Origin: Psychrobacillus sp044762655
GTDB taxonomy: Bacteria > Bacillota > Bacilli > Bacillales_A > Planococcaceae
NCBI RefSeq assembly: GCF_044762655.1
Contig: NZ_JBIWER010000003.1
Span: forward strand, 62,001 to 126,000
Length of the DNA stretch: 64,000 bases
Direction: 5' to 3'
In this document: positions 52,940 through 61,704 of the stretch, one piece after another
Position numbering within the stretch: the stretch's first letter is position 1
Layout of the letters: every line of letters starts with the position of its first letter
Notes under the pieces: generated by a model
The model's input: only the letters and a program-made list of their open reading frames with translations
What the model was told of the DNA's origin: nothing
Database searches by the model: none
Translations under genes and position numbers: made by a program

Positions 52940-53089
52940 TTATTTAGTTTCTCTATGAAGAGTCATTTTCTTATCACGTGAGCAATATTTTTTAAGTTCA
53001 AGACGTTCTGGATTGTTACGCTTGTTTTTCTTAGAAATATAGTTGCGCTCTCCGCAATCTGTACAAGCTAATGTAATATTAACGCGCAT
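52940..53089 (-). CDS. rpmG: 50S ribosomal protein L33
   Basis: A 49-residue ribosomal protein starting MRVNITLACTDCGERNYISK and ending KKMTLHRETK. Two zinc-type cysteine positions are seen: CTDC near the N terminus, but only one cysteine (KKYCSRD) in the second pair, so it has three of the four zinc-binding cysteines. Located before yqgN as in B. subtilis. Confidence 0.95.
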   Translation of the reverse strand: MRVNITLACTDCGERNYISKKNKRNNPERLELKKYCSRDKKMTLHRETK

Positions 53090-53263
53090 GGTTGTCCCTC
53101 CCACTCTTTGTCAGGATTAAATATAAAACTTGAGCATGATTTATACGACTAACCAATTATAGCATATATCCAAATAAAATCTACTATTAATACAGGAAAT
53201 TATTCAAAGTTTTTTTGGATATGGTAGTATGAGAATAGAAATATAACAATAGAGGTGAATATT

Positions 53264-53614
53264 ATGGACTTTACCATCATCGTAATGATTATCGGCATTT
53301 TATTAATAGCAATTTCTTTTTTCTTCAAGGATTCCTCCAAAAAAGTCGAAGCGGAACTAGAAGATCTTTCATTAACCGTTTATCAAGAAATGAGCGCACT
53401 CAAGCGTAGACTTAAAGTAGTGGAGGAAGAATTACTCATCGAACCTTCCAAAGTCACTTTACCAGTAAAAAAACAAGCAAAACCCATCATTCATGATATT
53501 ATAAAGAACCAAGTGTTGGAGCTTCATAAGCAAGGTTATTCGTTAAACGAAATCAGTGCCCGTTCCTCTTTAAACATTGATGACATTAAATATGTAATTG
53601 GTGGTGGAAAGTGA
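53264..53614 (+). CDS. Membrane-anchored coiled-coil protein with C-terminal HTH
   Basis: A 116-residue protein: one membrane helix (about 2-20), a coiled coil (about 25-60) and a C-terminal helix-turn-helix-like segment (VLELHKQGYSLNEISARSSLNIDDIKYVI) similar to resolvase-type HTHs. ATG at 53264 follows AGAGGTG. The arrangement resembles the DUF6115-type proteins of Bacillales, which is a tentative call. It overlaps the next gene by one base. Confidence 0.7.
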   Translation: MDFTIIVMIIGILLIAISFFFKDSSKKVEAELEDLSLTVYQEMSALKRRLKVVEEELLIEPSKVTLPVKKQAKPIIHDIIKNQVLELHKQGYSLNEISARSSLNIDDIKYVIGGGK

Positions 53615-54084
53615 TGAACAAAACCCTTCGAAATATAGGCATTGGATTATTTCTCGCTGGTGCTGCCTTTCAAATAGAAGAAATCCTTACCGATGTGGAT
53701 ATTACTTCTACAAATGCAATTTCACAGGAATCCTATGATCAGGCACAGCAAGAACTTACAGATGTTAAAAAACAACTGGCACAGCTGCAGCTCGATTTAA
53801 ATTCGGCACAGCAAGCCCAAACAAATGAACCTAAAGAAACCGCTAAAACGGAAACGTCTGCCGAGCCAACAACATCAGAAACGGCGATGACTTTATCTAT
53901 TCAAGTAGGAATGACATCTTCAGAGATCAGTGCAAAATTACAGGATAAAGGTATTATTCAAAATAGTGTCGATTTGGATAATTATTTGTCCGACCAAGGT
54001 TTAGCAGGGCGCATTCAGGTAGGAAACTACGAGCTTAATTCATCCATGACTTTGAAACAAATCGCCGAAACAATCACCCGCTAA
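53614..54084 (+). CDS. Membrane protein with MltG-like LysM domain
   Basis: A 156-residue protein with an N-terminal membrane helix (about 5-22), a coiled coil (about 40-68), a Thr/Glu-rich linker and a C-terminal domain (about 98-156: QVGMTSSEISAKLQDKGIIQ, VGNYELNSSMTLKQIAETI) like the LysM-like domain at the N terminus of endolytic transglycosylase MltG/YceG. The catalytic part of MltG is absent, so it is a peptidoglycan-binding candidate only. Confidence 0.72.
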   Translation: MNKTLRNIGIGLFLAGAAFQIEEILTDVDITSTNAISQESYDQAQQELTDVKKQLAQLQLDLNSAQQAQTNEPKETAKTETSAEPTTSETAMTLSIQVGMTSSEISAKLQDKGIIQNSVDLDNYLSDQGLAGRIQVGNYELNSSMTLKQIAETITR

Positions 54085-54472
54085 AAATGGGTAGTATTTC
54101 TCGGTAATATCATTCTAATAAAAGTATCTTTTTCGAAGGCTTTGGATAGGCGTTTTACATTTTTCTAAGGCTAGTCGAGACTAGCCTCATCTCCCGACAT
54201 CTTAATATGCCTGCCTGTTCTTCACCCTCCTACAACGCTTAGAAACAGGTTAGTACGTTTTGGGATACTTAGAGAAAGAAACATCCTACTTATAAAAGAA
54301 GCTCACGAAGATGCAATTTCGTTCGCTATTTTACTTCTTTACATAGAGAACACCTACTATTTTTCTATATTCCACTTAAGAAAAGCTACTCCTTTCATCA
54401 TTAATTAAGCACTCAATCTCTTGTTCAGAAGACACTTTAATTATTATGTATACACTATTATCATTTAAGCGA

Positions 54473-54507
54473 TCTGCCGTGCCCGCGGGAAGCGTCCACC
54501 TGAAACG
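54473..54507. repeat. Dispersed repeat family 2, fragment
   Basis: CTGCCGTGCCCGCGGGAAGC is the reverse complement of the family 2 left end (GCTTTCCGYGGGCACGG type). Confidence 0.45.
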
Positions 54508-54586
54508 AAAATCAGTAATATATTATTTATTAAAAAAATATATTACTCCCATTGTTGTAAGGCTATTTTATATACTTTCAATTACT

Positions 54587-54629
54587 AAAAAAAACGGTAG
54601 ATACCTAAGTTAGGTACCTACCGTTTTTA
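54587..54629 (-). terminator. Terminator of the pst-phoU operon
   Basis: AAAACGGTAG...CCTAA and TTAGG...CTACCGTTTT form a long hairpin followed by U residues on the minus strand, 12 bp after phoU. Confidence 0.88.
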
Positions 54630-54640
54630 TACAATCACAT

Positions 54641-55300
54641 TTAGTTATTTAATTCGTAGTGCTTTCCTTTTAATAAATATAAAAGTCGTTCTGCAATATT
54701 AGTTGCGTGGTCTGCTGATCGCTCCAAATAACGACTCACAAACGATAATTGAGTAACTTGACTTAGCTGGGCAGGATTATTTATACCAGCAGTCAGAAGT
54801 GTACGAATAATATGCCCATACATTTCATCTACTTCATCATCTAATTTTGCAATACTTTTAGCTTCTTCCATATTCTCGTTCGTAAACGCATCTAGAACCT
54901 GTTTAAGCATTTTAATTGTCTTAACACGCATTTCTTCAAGCATAACTATCGGCTCAATATGCTCATCTTTTCCGATACGAATAGTTTCCTTGGCGATATT
55001 ACATGCATAATCACCAATACGTTCCATATCTGCAGCAATTTTAACGAGAACCATTAATCTTCTTAAATCAGTTGCGACTGGTTGTTGCTTTGCTATTAGC
55101 AAAATGACACGGTCATTTATTTCTTCTTCCATATGGTTAATATGTTCATCATTTTCAAGCACGGAAAGTGCACCTTCAATGTCTTTCTCAAAAAGGAAAC
55201 TCATTGAATTGTCTAAAGTGTCAATAGCTGTATTACTTAAATCTAGTAACAAAGACTGTACTTGGTTTAAATCTGCATCGAACTTCTCTCTGCCTACCAT
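54641..55300 (-). CDS. phoU: Phosphate signalling protein PhoU
   Basis: Negative regulator connecting the Pst transporter to PhoR/PhoP signalling. The 219 residues form two PhoU repeats with the motifs RVILLIAKQQPVATDLRRL...ADMERIGDYACNIAKE and SRYLERSADHATNIAER. B. subtilis lacks phoU in its pst operon, whereas this genome has it directly after pstB (18 bp). Confidence 0.95.
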   Translation of the reverse strand: MVGREKFDADLNQVQSLLLDLSNTAIDTLDNSMSFLFEKDIEGALSVLENDEHINHMEEEINDRVILLIAKQQPVATDLRRLMVLVKIAADMERIGDYACNIAKETIRIGKDEHIEPIVMLEEMRVKTIKMLKQVLDAFTNENMEEAKSIAKLDDEVDEMYGHIIRTLLTAGINNPAQLSQVTQLSFVSRYLERSADHATNIAERLLYLLKGKHYELNN

Positions 55301-55318
55301 ATCAAATAACCCCTTTCA

Positions 55319-56119
55319 TCATCCGAAACGACCTGATATATAATCCTCTGTACGCTTATCTTCAGGTGTTGAAAAAATAACATCTGTCGAATCAAACTCC
55401 ACTACTTCACCGTTTAAGAAAAATGCCGTCTTATCCGATATACGTGCTGCTTGTTGCATATTATGTGTAACGATAATGATTGAATAGTCTTCCTTCAGCT
55501 CTTGTATTAATTCTTCTACTTTTAGTGTAGAGATAGGATCTAGTGCTGAGGTCGGTTCATCCATTAATATAACATCTGGTTCGATAGCAAGACATCTAGC
55601 TATACAAATACGTTGCTGTTGTCCACCAGACAAACTATACGCATTCGTATTTAGTCGATCCTTTACTTCATCCCAAATAGCAGCGCCACGTAAACTTTTC
55701 TCCACGATCTGGTCTAAAATCTTTTTGCTTTTTATCCCATGGATTCTCGGACCATATGCAATATTATCATAAATAGACTTGGGAAATGGATTCGGCTTTT
55801 GGAAAACCATTCCTACTTTCGTACGAAGTTCTTCTACGCCGTAATTCGCATCAAAGATGTTACGTTCACGATAGAGGATTTCTCCAGACGTTTTAACAGT
55901 TGGTACTAATTCTACCATACGATTTAAGGTTTTGATATATGTGGATTTCCCACAACCAGATGGTCCTATTATTGCAGTAACTTCATTTTCTTTAATTTGT
56001 AAATCGATATTTTTTAGTGCATGATGATTTCCATACCATAAGTTTAACTTTTGTGTATCGTATACAATGCTAGATGCTTCTAGTTGACCTGCTGCCCCTT
56101 TTTCAAACGTTTGTACCAT
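55319..56119 (-). CDS. pstB: Phosphate ABC transporter ATP-binding protein
   Basis: ATPase of the high-affinity phosphate importer. Walker A GPSGCGKSTYIK, signature LSGGQQQRICIARCLA, Walker B PDVILMDEPTSALDP, switch His in IIVTHNMQQAARISD. 266 residues. Only one pstB copy is present in this operon, unlike the two of B. subtilis. Confidence 0.96.
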   Translation of the reverse strand: MVQTFEKGAAGQLEASSIVYDTQKLNLWYGNHHALKNIDLQIKENEVTAIIGPSGCGKSTYIKTLNRMVELVPTVKTSGEILYRERNIFDANYGVEELRTKVGMVFQKPNPFPKSIYDNIAYGPRIHGIKSKKILDQIVEKSLRGAAIWDEVKDRLNTNAYSLSGGQQQRICIARCLAIEPDVILMDEPTSALDPISTLKVEELIQELKEDYSIIIVTHNMQQAARISDKTAFFLNGEVVEFDSTDVIFSTPEDKRTEDYISGRFG

Positions 56120-56145
56120 GTTAGTTCCTCCTAATGTGAATTAGT

Positions 56146-57024
56146 TTAATAGCGTTTTGAGAATTTATTTCGGATAAATATAGCGATTGAGTTCATAATG
56201 AGCAAGAAAATCATAAGCACAAGAATCCCTGCAGATGCAACGTATTGGAAAGCCTCTTGCGGTCTTTTCGCCCAATCATAAATTTGCATCGGGAGTGCTG
56301 TGAATTGGCTAAGTAAATTATCTGGCAGAAAATGAACAATTACTGGAATACCAATTACCACTAAAGGAGCCGTCTCTCCTACTGCACGAGAAAGTGCTAA
56401 AATTGCACCGGTTAATATACCTGGAATAGCAGAGGGCAATACAATATTAATAATGGTTTGCCATTTTGTCGCACCCATACCATATGAAGCTTCACGCACA
56501 TCTTGTGGAACAGCTCTTATAGCTTCTTGAGCCCCAACAATAATAACTGGTAGTATTAGTAAGCTCATTGTAAAACCTGCAGCTAAAACACTATTTCCTA
56601 GCGCCAAAGCTCGAACAAAAATCGTTAAACCCAATAAACCAAACACTACAGATGGAACACCAGCTAGGTTAGAAATATTCATTCTAATAAAATCATTTAA
56701 TTTATTTTTTGTAGCATATTCTTCAAGATAAATAGCTGTCCCAACACCAAGAATAATAGATACTGGTGCAACTACACACATCAACCAAATAGAACCGATC
56801 AATGCTGCTTTGATACCTGCTTTTTCAGGCACACGTGAACCGAAGTTTTGGAAGAATTCAGGTGTTATATAACCTACTCCCTGAGTGATGATACGGTAGA
56901 AAAGCACTGCTAAAACTAATAAAGCAAATAAAGTTGCAGCAAAAAATAAAGTTTTGAAAATACCGTTCACAATTAATCGTTTGTTCATTTTCTTTACAAC
57001 TGCTTCATGATTTACATATCTCAT
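56146..57024 (-). CDS. pstA: Phosphate ABC transporter permease PstA
   Basis: Second membrane subunit of the phosphate importer, with about six helices and the ABC permease EAA-like loop QEAIRAVPQDVREASYGMGATKWQT. Start ATG at 57024 after GGGAGGAG, overlapping sequence right after the pstC stop; 292 residues. Confidence 0.95.
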   Translation of the reverse strand: MRYVNHEAVVKKMNKRLIVNGIFKTLFFAATLFALLVLAVLFYRIITQGVGYITPEFFQNFGSRVPEKAGIKAALIGSIWLMCVVAPVSIILGVGTAIYLEEYATKNKLNDFIRMNISNLAGVPSVVFGLLGLTIFVRALALGNSVLAAGFTMSLLILPVIIVGAQEAIRAVPQDVREASYGMGATKWQTIINIVLPSAIPGILTGAILALSRAVGETAPLVVIGIPVIVHFLPDNLLSQFTALPMQIYDWAKRPQEAFQYVASAGILVLMIFLLIMNSIAIFIRNKFSKRY

Positions 57025-57025
57025 A

Positions 57026-57973
57026 TTAATACTCCTCCCGATACTTTTTGGAAATAACGTGAGCAAGATAGTTCATTAACAGTGTAAAGAGGAATAGAGT
57101 AAATCCAACTGAATAAATGGAGTAATAAATTGTTGTTCCATAACCTGCATCACCTGAAGATACTTGAACAATATACGCAGTCATTGTTTGAATGGACTCT
57201 GTAACATTCCAGTCGAATTTAGGCGTAGATCCACCTGCAAGTGAAACAATCATTGTTTCACCAATTGCGCGTGATACTGCTAGCACAACGGAAGCAGTGA
57301 TTCCTGAAAGTGCTGCTGGTAATACAACCTTCAATGCTACTTCTAATTTCGTTGAGCCCATAGCTAAAGCACCCTCACGTATCGAATTAGGTACGGAGGA
57401 CATTGCATCTTCTGATAACGATGCAATCATTGGTAAAATCATTACGCCGACAACAATACCTGGACTTAGGGCATTAAAGATTTTTAAATCCGGTATAAAC
57501 TGTTGAAGTAAAGGTGTAACAAAAGTTAATGCAAAGAAACCATATACAATGGTAGGTACCCCTGCTAACACTTCTAAAATAGGTTTGATAATTCTTCTTG
57601 TTTTATCTGTAGCATATTCACTTAAGAATATAGCTGAAGCAATACCAAATGGTACTGCTACAATAACAGCTATACCAGTTACCTTTAATGTACCAGCTAT
57701 TAATGGTAGAATACCAAATACTTGTTCTGTGTTTGCAAAAGGAAACCATTCTGTCCCAAACAAAAAGTCTGTAACTTTTACTTCTTTAAAGAATATAACT
57801 GTTTCAACAATCAATGTTCCAACAATTCCAAATGTCGTTAGCACAGAAACAGAAGCGATTAATAAAAGGATAATCGGAATCATCTTTTCTACTAATTTCT
57901 TTTGCTTTTTACCACTCGATTTTTGGATAAGCTCTTGTACCGAAAACTTTTCAGCACTCTGCTTTTGACCCAC
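57026..57973 (-). CDS. pstC: Phosphate ABC transporter permease PstC
   Basis: First membrane subunit of the phosphate importer, six helices, EAA-like loop EDAMSSVPNSIREGALAMGSTKLEVA. Start GTG at 57973 after AAAGGGGGA; 315 residues. It is separated from pstS by a hairpin that may reduce read-through. Confidence 0.94.
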   Translation of the reverse strand: MGQKQSAEKFSVQELIQKSSGKKQKKLVEKMIPIILLLIASVSVLTTFGIVGTLIVETVIFFKEVKVTDFLFGTEWFPFANTEQVFGILPLIAGTLKVTGIAVIVAVPFGIASAIFLSEYATDKTRRIIKPILEVLAGVPTIVYGFFALTFVTPLLQQFIPDLKIFNALSPGIVVGVMILPMIASLSEDAMSSVPNSIREGALAMGSTKLEVALKVVLPAALSGITASVVLAVSRAIGETMIVSLAGGSTPKFDWNVTESIQTMTAYIVQVSSGDAGYGTTIYYSIYSVGFTLFLFTLLMNYLAHVISKKYREEY

Positions 57974-57999
57974 GGTGAATCCCCCTTTTACCAAAACGC

Positions 58000-58031
58000 A
58001 AGAAATGAGTAGCAGGAGCTACCCATTCCTT
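58000..58031 (-). terminator. Attenuator hairpin between pstS and pstC
   Basis: On the minus strand AAGGAATGGGTAGC and GCTACTCATTTCTT form a 14 bp stem with two G-U pairs, followed by GCGTTTTGG. The weak U-run suggests partial termination, giving more pstS than pstC-A-B. Confidence 0.6.
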
Positions 58032-58059
58032 ACCTTTTAACGTTTACCTATTTTGCAGC

Positions 58060-59037
58060 TTATTTTAAACCTTCTAGAGTAGATAGACCCTTATCATACT
58101 CTGCATCCGGAAGTCGTACATATCCAACTGCTTCCGCCATATCTCCAGCATTTTCAAGAGAATATTGAATGAAATCATATAATGCAGCATTTTCTGCAAG
58201 AGCCTTGTTGCTCACGTATGTGAATAGTGGGCGTGAAAGTGGAGAATATTCCCCTGATTCAATTGTTTCGTTATTAGGCTCTACACCATTAATTTTAACA
58301 GCTTTAAGAGTATCTTGGTTCGCTAAGTAGTAAGCGTAACCGAAGAATCCAATAGCATTTTTGTCCGCTTGTACACCTTGTACTAATACATTATCGTCCT
58401 CAGAAAGTGTTGCAGCTTTTACTAAATCTGCTTCATCAAGAACTACCTCATCAAAGTAGTCATATGTTCCTGAATCTGTACCAGGAGAGTAGAAAATAAT
58501 TTCTTCTGCTGGCCAATCTGGATTGATATCAGACCATTTTTTAGTCGTTCCATCTTCGATCCACATTTTCTTTAAATCTTCAATTGTTACATCTTCAACC
58601 CAATCATTATCTTTACTTACTACTACTGTTAACCCGTCGTTAGCAAGTTTAAATTCTGTAAAATCAATTCCAGCTGCATCTAATTTTTCTTTTTCTTCGT
58701 CTTTAATTGGACGAGATGCATTCGAGAAATCTGTTGAACCAGCGATGAATTTTTCAAATCCGCCACCTGTACCAGATACACCAACAGTTACTTGGACTTT
58801 TTCTTGAACTCCCGCATATTCTTCTACAAGAGCTTCCATGATTGGAGCTACTGTACTTGAACCATCACCAGAAACTTGTCCTTCAAGAACTGCTTCGTCT
58901 TGAGTATCACCTGTTGCAGCTTCTTCTGTTTTTGTATCAGTTTCAACTTCGTCTTTAGTTGTGTCATCTCCACATGCTGCTAGTGCAAGTGCAGAACCAA
59001 CCATTGTTGTCATCATAAAATACTTCCAGCTTTTCAT
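58060..59037 (-). CDS. pstS: Phosphate-binding lipoprotein PstS
   Basis: Extracellular phosphate receptor of the Pst importer. Signal peptide with lipobox LALAAC (Cys22), acidic linker, then the phosphate-binding fold with GDGSSTVAPIME, VGVSGTGGGFEKFIAGSTDFSNASRPI and SPGTDSGTYDYF. 325 residues. Preceded by a four-repeat PhoP box. Confidence 0.96.
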   Translation of the reverse strand: MKSWKYFMMTTMVGSALALAACGDDTTKDEVETDTKTEEAATGDTQDEAVLEGQVSGDGSSTVAPIMEALVEEYAGVQEKVQVTVGVSGTGGGFEKFIAGSTDFSNASRPIKDEEKEKLDAAGIDFTEFKLANDGLTVVVSKDNDWVEDVTIEDLKKMWIEDGTTKKWSDINPDWPAEEIIFYSPGTDSGTYDYFDEVVLDEADLVKAATLSEDDNVLVQGVQADKNAIGFFGYAYYLANQDTLKAVKINGVEPNNETIESGEYSPLSRPLFTYVSNKALAENAALYDFIQYSLENAGDMAEAVGYVRLPDAEYDKGLSTLEGLK

Positions 59038-59099
59038 CAGGTAAATCCCCCTATATGTTTTGTTTTCTTTTTCTTACATGCTTTACTTTAAAGGTTGTA

Positions 59100-59138
59100 T
59101 GTTTAGTCGGTATGAATGTCATGTAAAGCTTTTGTAAA
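59100..59138 (-). promoter_or_regulatory. PhoP box of the pst operon
   Basis: On the minus strand four hexamers lie at exact 11 bp intervals: TTTACA (59133-59138), TTTACA (59122-59127), TTCATA (59111-59116) and TAAACA (59100-59105). The consensus TTHACA repeated with 5 bp spacers is the PhoP binding site of Bacillus, so phosphate starvation should induce pstS. Confidence 0.85.
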
Positions 59139-59327
59139 GAGAATTACTGATATTATTCCAAATTTCTACACGATTATTCACCAAAATAACAAACCAGGTA
59201 AATAGACACCCGATTCTAAGATTAGCGTTTATTTCCTCTCCGAGTGGATATTAGTAGTTATATTAAATAAAAAAGTTACATGATTCCAGTGTTCACGGGT
59301 TACTACTATATATTTTTTTTTATAATA

Positions 59328-59358
59328 AAAAAGGAAGTGATTTACTCACTTCCTTTTT
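59328..59358 (-). terminator. Terminator of pbpA
   Basis: AAAAAGGAAGTGA and TCACTTCCTTTTT form a 13 bp stem; U-run follows on the minus strand. Confidence 0.88.
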
Positions 59359-59377
59359 CTCACTAGCACAGTGATCG

Positions 59378-61579
59378 TTATTCTGTTTCTTCTTCATCAA
59401 TTTTAGCATTTGTAAATGCTGGTTTAATCAGTGAACTTGAAGTTGAATCGTCTGTCGCTTTTGCATTATTTTTTTGCTTGATTTCAAAATATTTATCGAC
59501 AAGTCTCCGTGCGATTGGTGTGGAATAATTTGTCTTATAAACAGATTCCACCGAAGCGTGCGGAATAACAAGTGCATAGGCTATTTCCGGATTGTCATAT
59601 GGAGCAAAACCAACATGCGTTAAGTTTACAGTCCCAAATGTTCGCCATAAGTCAGCATCAAAGTAGCTAGCTTGGGCAGTCCCTGTTTTACCTCCACCGG
59701 TAAAGGGAGCGTCTGCAAAGGCGCCTCTTGCAGTTCCTCTAGAGCCAAAATACACTTGCTTCATGCCTTGCCGAACCCGCTCAATTTCCTCTCGCGTGTT
59801 ATCTACTGTATTTAATATAGTAGGAGTCATTTCTTTTACTACTTTGCCTAACCGGATACCATCCTTAGAAGGCTCTCTAATCTCCTTGACTACGTGAGGT
59901 TGAATTCTATTACCACCGTTTGCTAGAGTAGAAACAAATTGAGCAAGCTGCAATGTAGTGTACGTATCAAACTGTCCAATACTTAAATCTAGCAGCTTAC
60001 CATCCTCGTATCCTCCCGTGCTTCCGGTTACCTCTCCGGGCAGGTCAATACCAGTTAAAGCACCGAGTCCAAGTTGAGCATAACCACTTCTCATTTTAAG
60101 AAAGGCATCTGTCCCAAAGTTAATCGACTGATTCGGTCGATAAGTACTACCAGCTACTCCAAATGCAGTTTTGAACATATATACGTTGGAGGAGCGTTCT
60201 AGCGCCTGGAGATCATTCAATCGAATACTACCAGATCGATTGAATACAGAGCTTTTAGGTTCCGAACCCTTAATCCTGATTGGTTCATCTATTAAATAGG
60301 ATCCGATTTGATATACTCCCTCACGGTAACCTGTAAGAATAGTTCCTGGCTTCACAGTTGAACCAACCTCATATGCATTAGTAAACGCACCAAATGCATA
60401 GTCATTAATTTCTTTAATACCTGTTTTCTCATTTTTATCAATTCGCTTACCTACTAATGAAAGTACTTCACCAGTATACGGGTCTAACATGATAAAATAA
60501 GCATTTTTTAAATATTGGGCACCATAGTTTTTGCTTAAATTTAGCAATTCTTCCGCAAGAATTGCTTCATGTGCTAATTGAATTTCACTATCCATTGTTA
60601 ACACTAGATCTTTTCCAGGTTCTCCTTCGAACACCGTTTGAATATCAATAACTCTTCCTTTTCCATCGGTGATATTTTTGACAACACTTTTTTGACCTTG
60701 AAGAACTTCCTCATACTGTTGTTCAATATAACTTGTCCCTACACGATCATTACGTGAATAGTCTCGTGATAGAAAATAATCTAGACGGTCTTTTGGAATA
60801 CCTACTTTTGGTAATGTCGTGGATCCTAGTATTGCTAGGGAAGAGGTTTTTACTCTTCTCCAATCGGTTGTCGTGTTTACACCCTCTAGATCACTTAGTC
60901 TTTCAGAGACCCGGGCAAACTCTTCCACTGTGACCTCTTCTTTTACATCATCACCTTTAATAATCTGAGGAGATAATGCATATCCAGAGGCCATTTCACG
61001 ATAAATTGCAATTATTTCTAATTCTTCTGGACTAAAGGAATTCAGTTGCTCCTCCGTAATTCTACTTCTAGTCAAACGATCAATTTCTCTATTGAGATCT
61101 TTCTTATCTATAGTTTCGTCCGCTGCTATTTTTTTCCGTTCTTCATCTGTCACTAACTCTAGTGCTTCTTCAGGATACTTTCGCAGCCAGTAGTCCTGCA
61201 AATCGCTCTTCGTAATTCCTTTTGCATTTTTTTCTATTAACTTACTTAAAATCTCTGCAATTTCATACATTTGTTCCGATTTTGTTGTTTGCATTTTTGT
61301 AAACGTTATCGCTCTTTGTGGAAGATTGTCGACCATTATTCGCCCTTCACTATCGAAAATTCTACCACGAGGCACACTAGTATTCACAGGGACTTCCTCG
61401 GTCCGGGCTAATTCTCGCGTGAAATCTTCCCCCTTAACAATTTGAAGAAAGCCTAAGCGAAGTATAAGCATTGTAAATAATACAAATATCGAGAAAAACA
61501 GTATGTTCATACGAAAAGTAATGTTTGCACGTTGTTTTGCCTTCATATTTTGAGCACGTTTTTTTGGATTTTTTCGCAT
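59378..61579 (-). CDS. pbpA: Penicillin-binding protein 2A-type transpeptidase
   Basis: Class B penicillin-binding protein for side-wall peptidoglycan crosslinking. One N-terminal membrane helix (about 25-45), a dimerisation domain with PRGRIFDSEGRIMVDN, a long PBP2-type linker insertion, and the transpeptidase with active-site serine in VGSTVKPG, the SSN triad (LERSSNVYMF) and GGGKTGTAQASY. Start ATG at 61579 after GAAGGTGA; 733 residues. The pstS-pbpA-sodA order matches B. subtilis. Confidence 0.93.
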   Translation of the reverse strand: MRKNPKKRAQNMKAKQRANITFRMNILFFSIFVLFTMLILRLGFLQIVKGEDFTRELARTEEVPVNTSVPRGRIFDSEGRIMVDNLPQRAITFTKMQTTKSEQMYEIAEILSKLIEKNAKGITKSDLQDYWLRKYPEEALELVTDEERKKIAADETIDKKDLNREIDRLTRSRITEEQLNSFSPEELEIIAIYREMASGYALSPQIIKGDDVKEEVTVEEFARVSERLSDLEGVNTTTDWRRVKTSSLAILGSTTLPKVGIPKDRLDYFLSRDYSRNDRVGTSYIEQQYEEVLQGQKSVVKNITDGKGRVIDIQTVFEGEPGKDLVLTMDSEIQLAHEAILAEELLNLSKNYGAQYLKNAYFIMLDPYTGEVLSLVGKRIDKNEKTGIKEINDYAFGAFTNAYEVGSTVKPGTILTGYREGVYQIGSYLIDEPIRIKGSEPKSSVFNRSGSIRLNDLQALERSSNVYMFKTAFGVAGSTYRPNQSINFGTDAFLKMRSGYAQLGLGALTGIDLPGEVTGSTGGYEDGKLLDLSIGQFDTYTTLQLAQFVSTLANGGNRIQPHVVKEIREPSKDGIRLGKVVKEMTPTILNTVDNTREEIERVRQGMKQVYFGSRGTARGAFADAPFTGGGKTGTAQASYFDADLWRTFGTVNLTHVGFAPYDNPEIAYALVIPHASVESVYKTNYSTPIARRLVDKYFEIKQKNNAKATDDSTSSSLIKPAFTNAKIDEEETE

Positions 61580-61625
61580 GAGTTCACCTTCTTTGTTAAA
61601 AAATTTGCTATGTACAGTGTAACAT

Positions 61626-61662
61626 AAAAAGCACACACTTTTAGACGAAAAAGTGTGTGCTT
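61626..61662 (-). terminator. Terminator of sodA
   Basis: GCACACACTTTT and AAAAGTGTGTGC pair, followed by TTTTTATG on the minus strand. Confidence 0.85.
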
Positions 61663-61704
61663 GGTTTCATTAGTTTTGCAAGTTATACTGCTAAATCAAA
61701 ATAA

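Larger units (their letters stand above)
54085..54640. other. Intergenic region between the LysM-like gene and phoU
   Basis: About 555 bp with no gene. It has a perfect inverted repeat AGGCTAGTC/GACTAGCCT at 54168-54187 without a T-run, a fragment of dispersed repeat family 2 at 54473-54507 (CTGCCGTGCCCGCGGGAAGC) and the phoU terminator. The rest is AT-rich and shows nothing I recognise. Confidence 0.6.
59038..59377. other. Intergenic region between pbpA and pstS
   Basis: About 340 bp: PhoP box and promoter of pstS (59060-59140), an unremarkable AT-rich stretch (59141-59325), and the pbpA terminator. Confidence 0.7.

Noticed and set aside
54168..54187. Perfect inverted repeat as a terminator of the LysM-like gene
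   Set aside because: There is no T-run after the stem on either strand, so it was kept only as a hairpin in the gap description.
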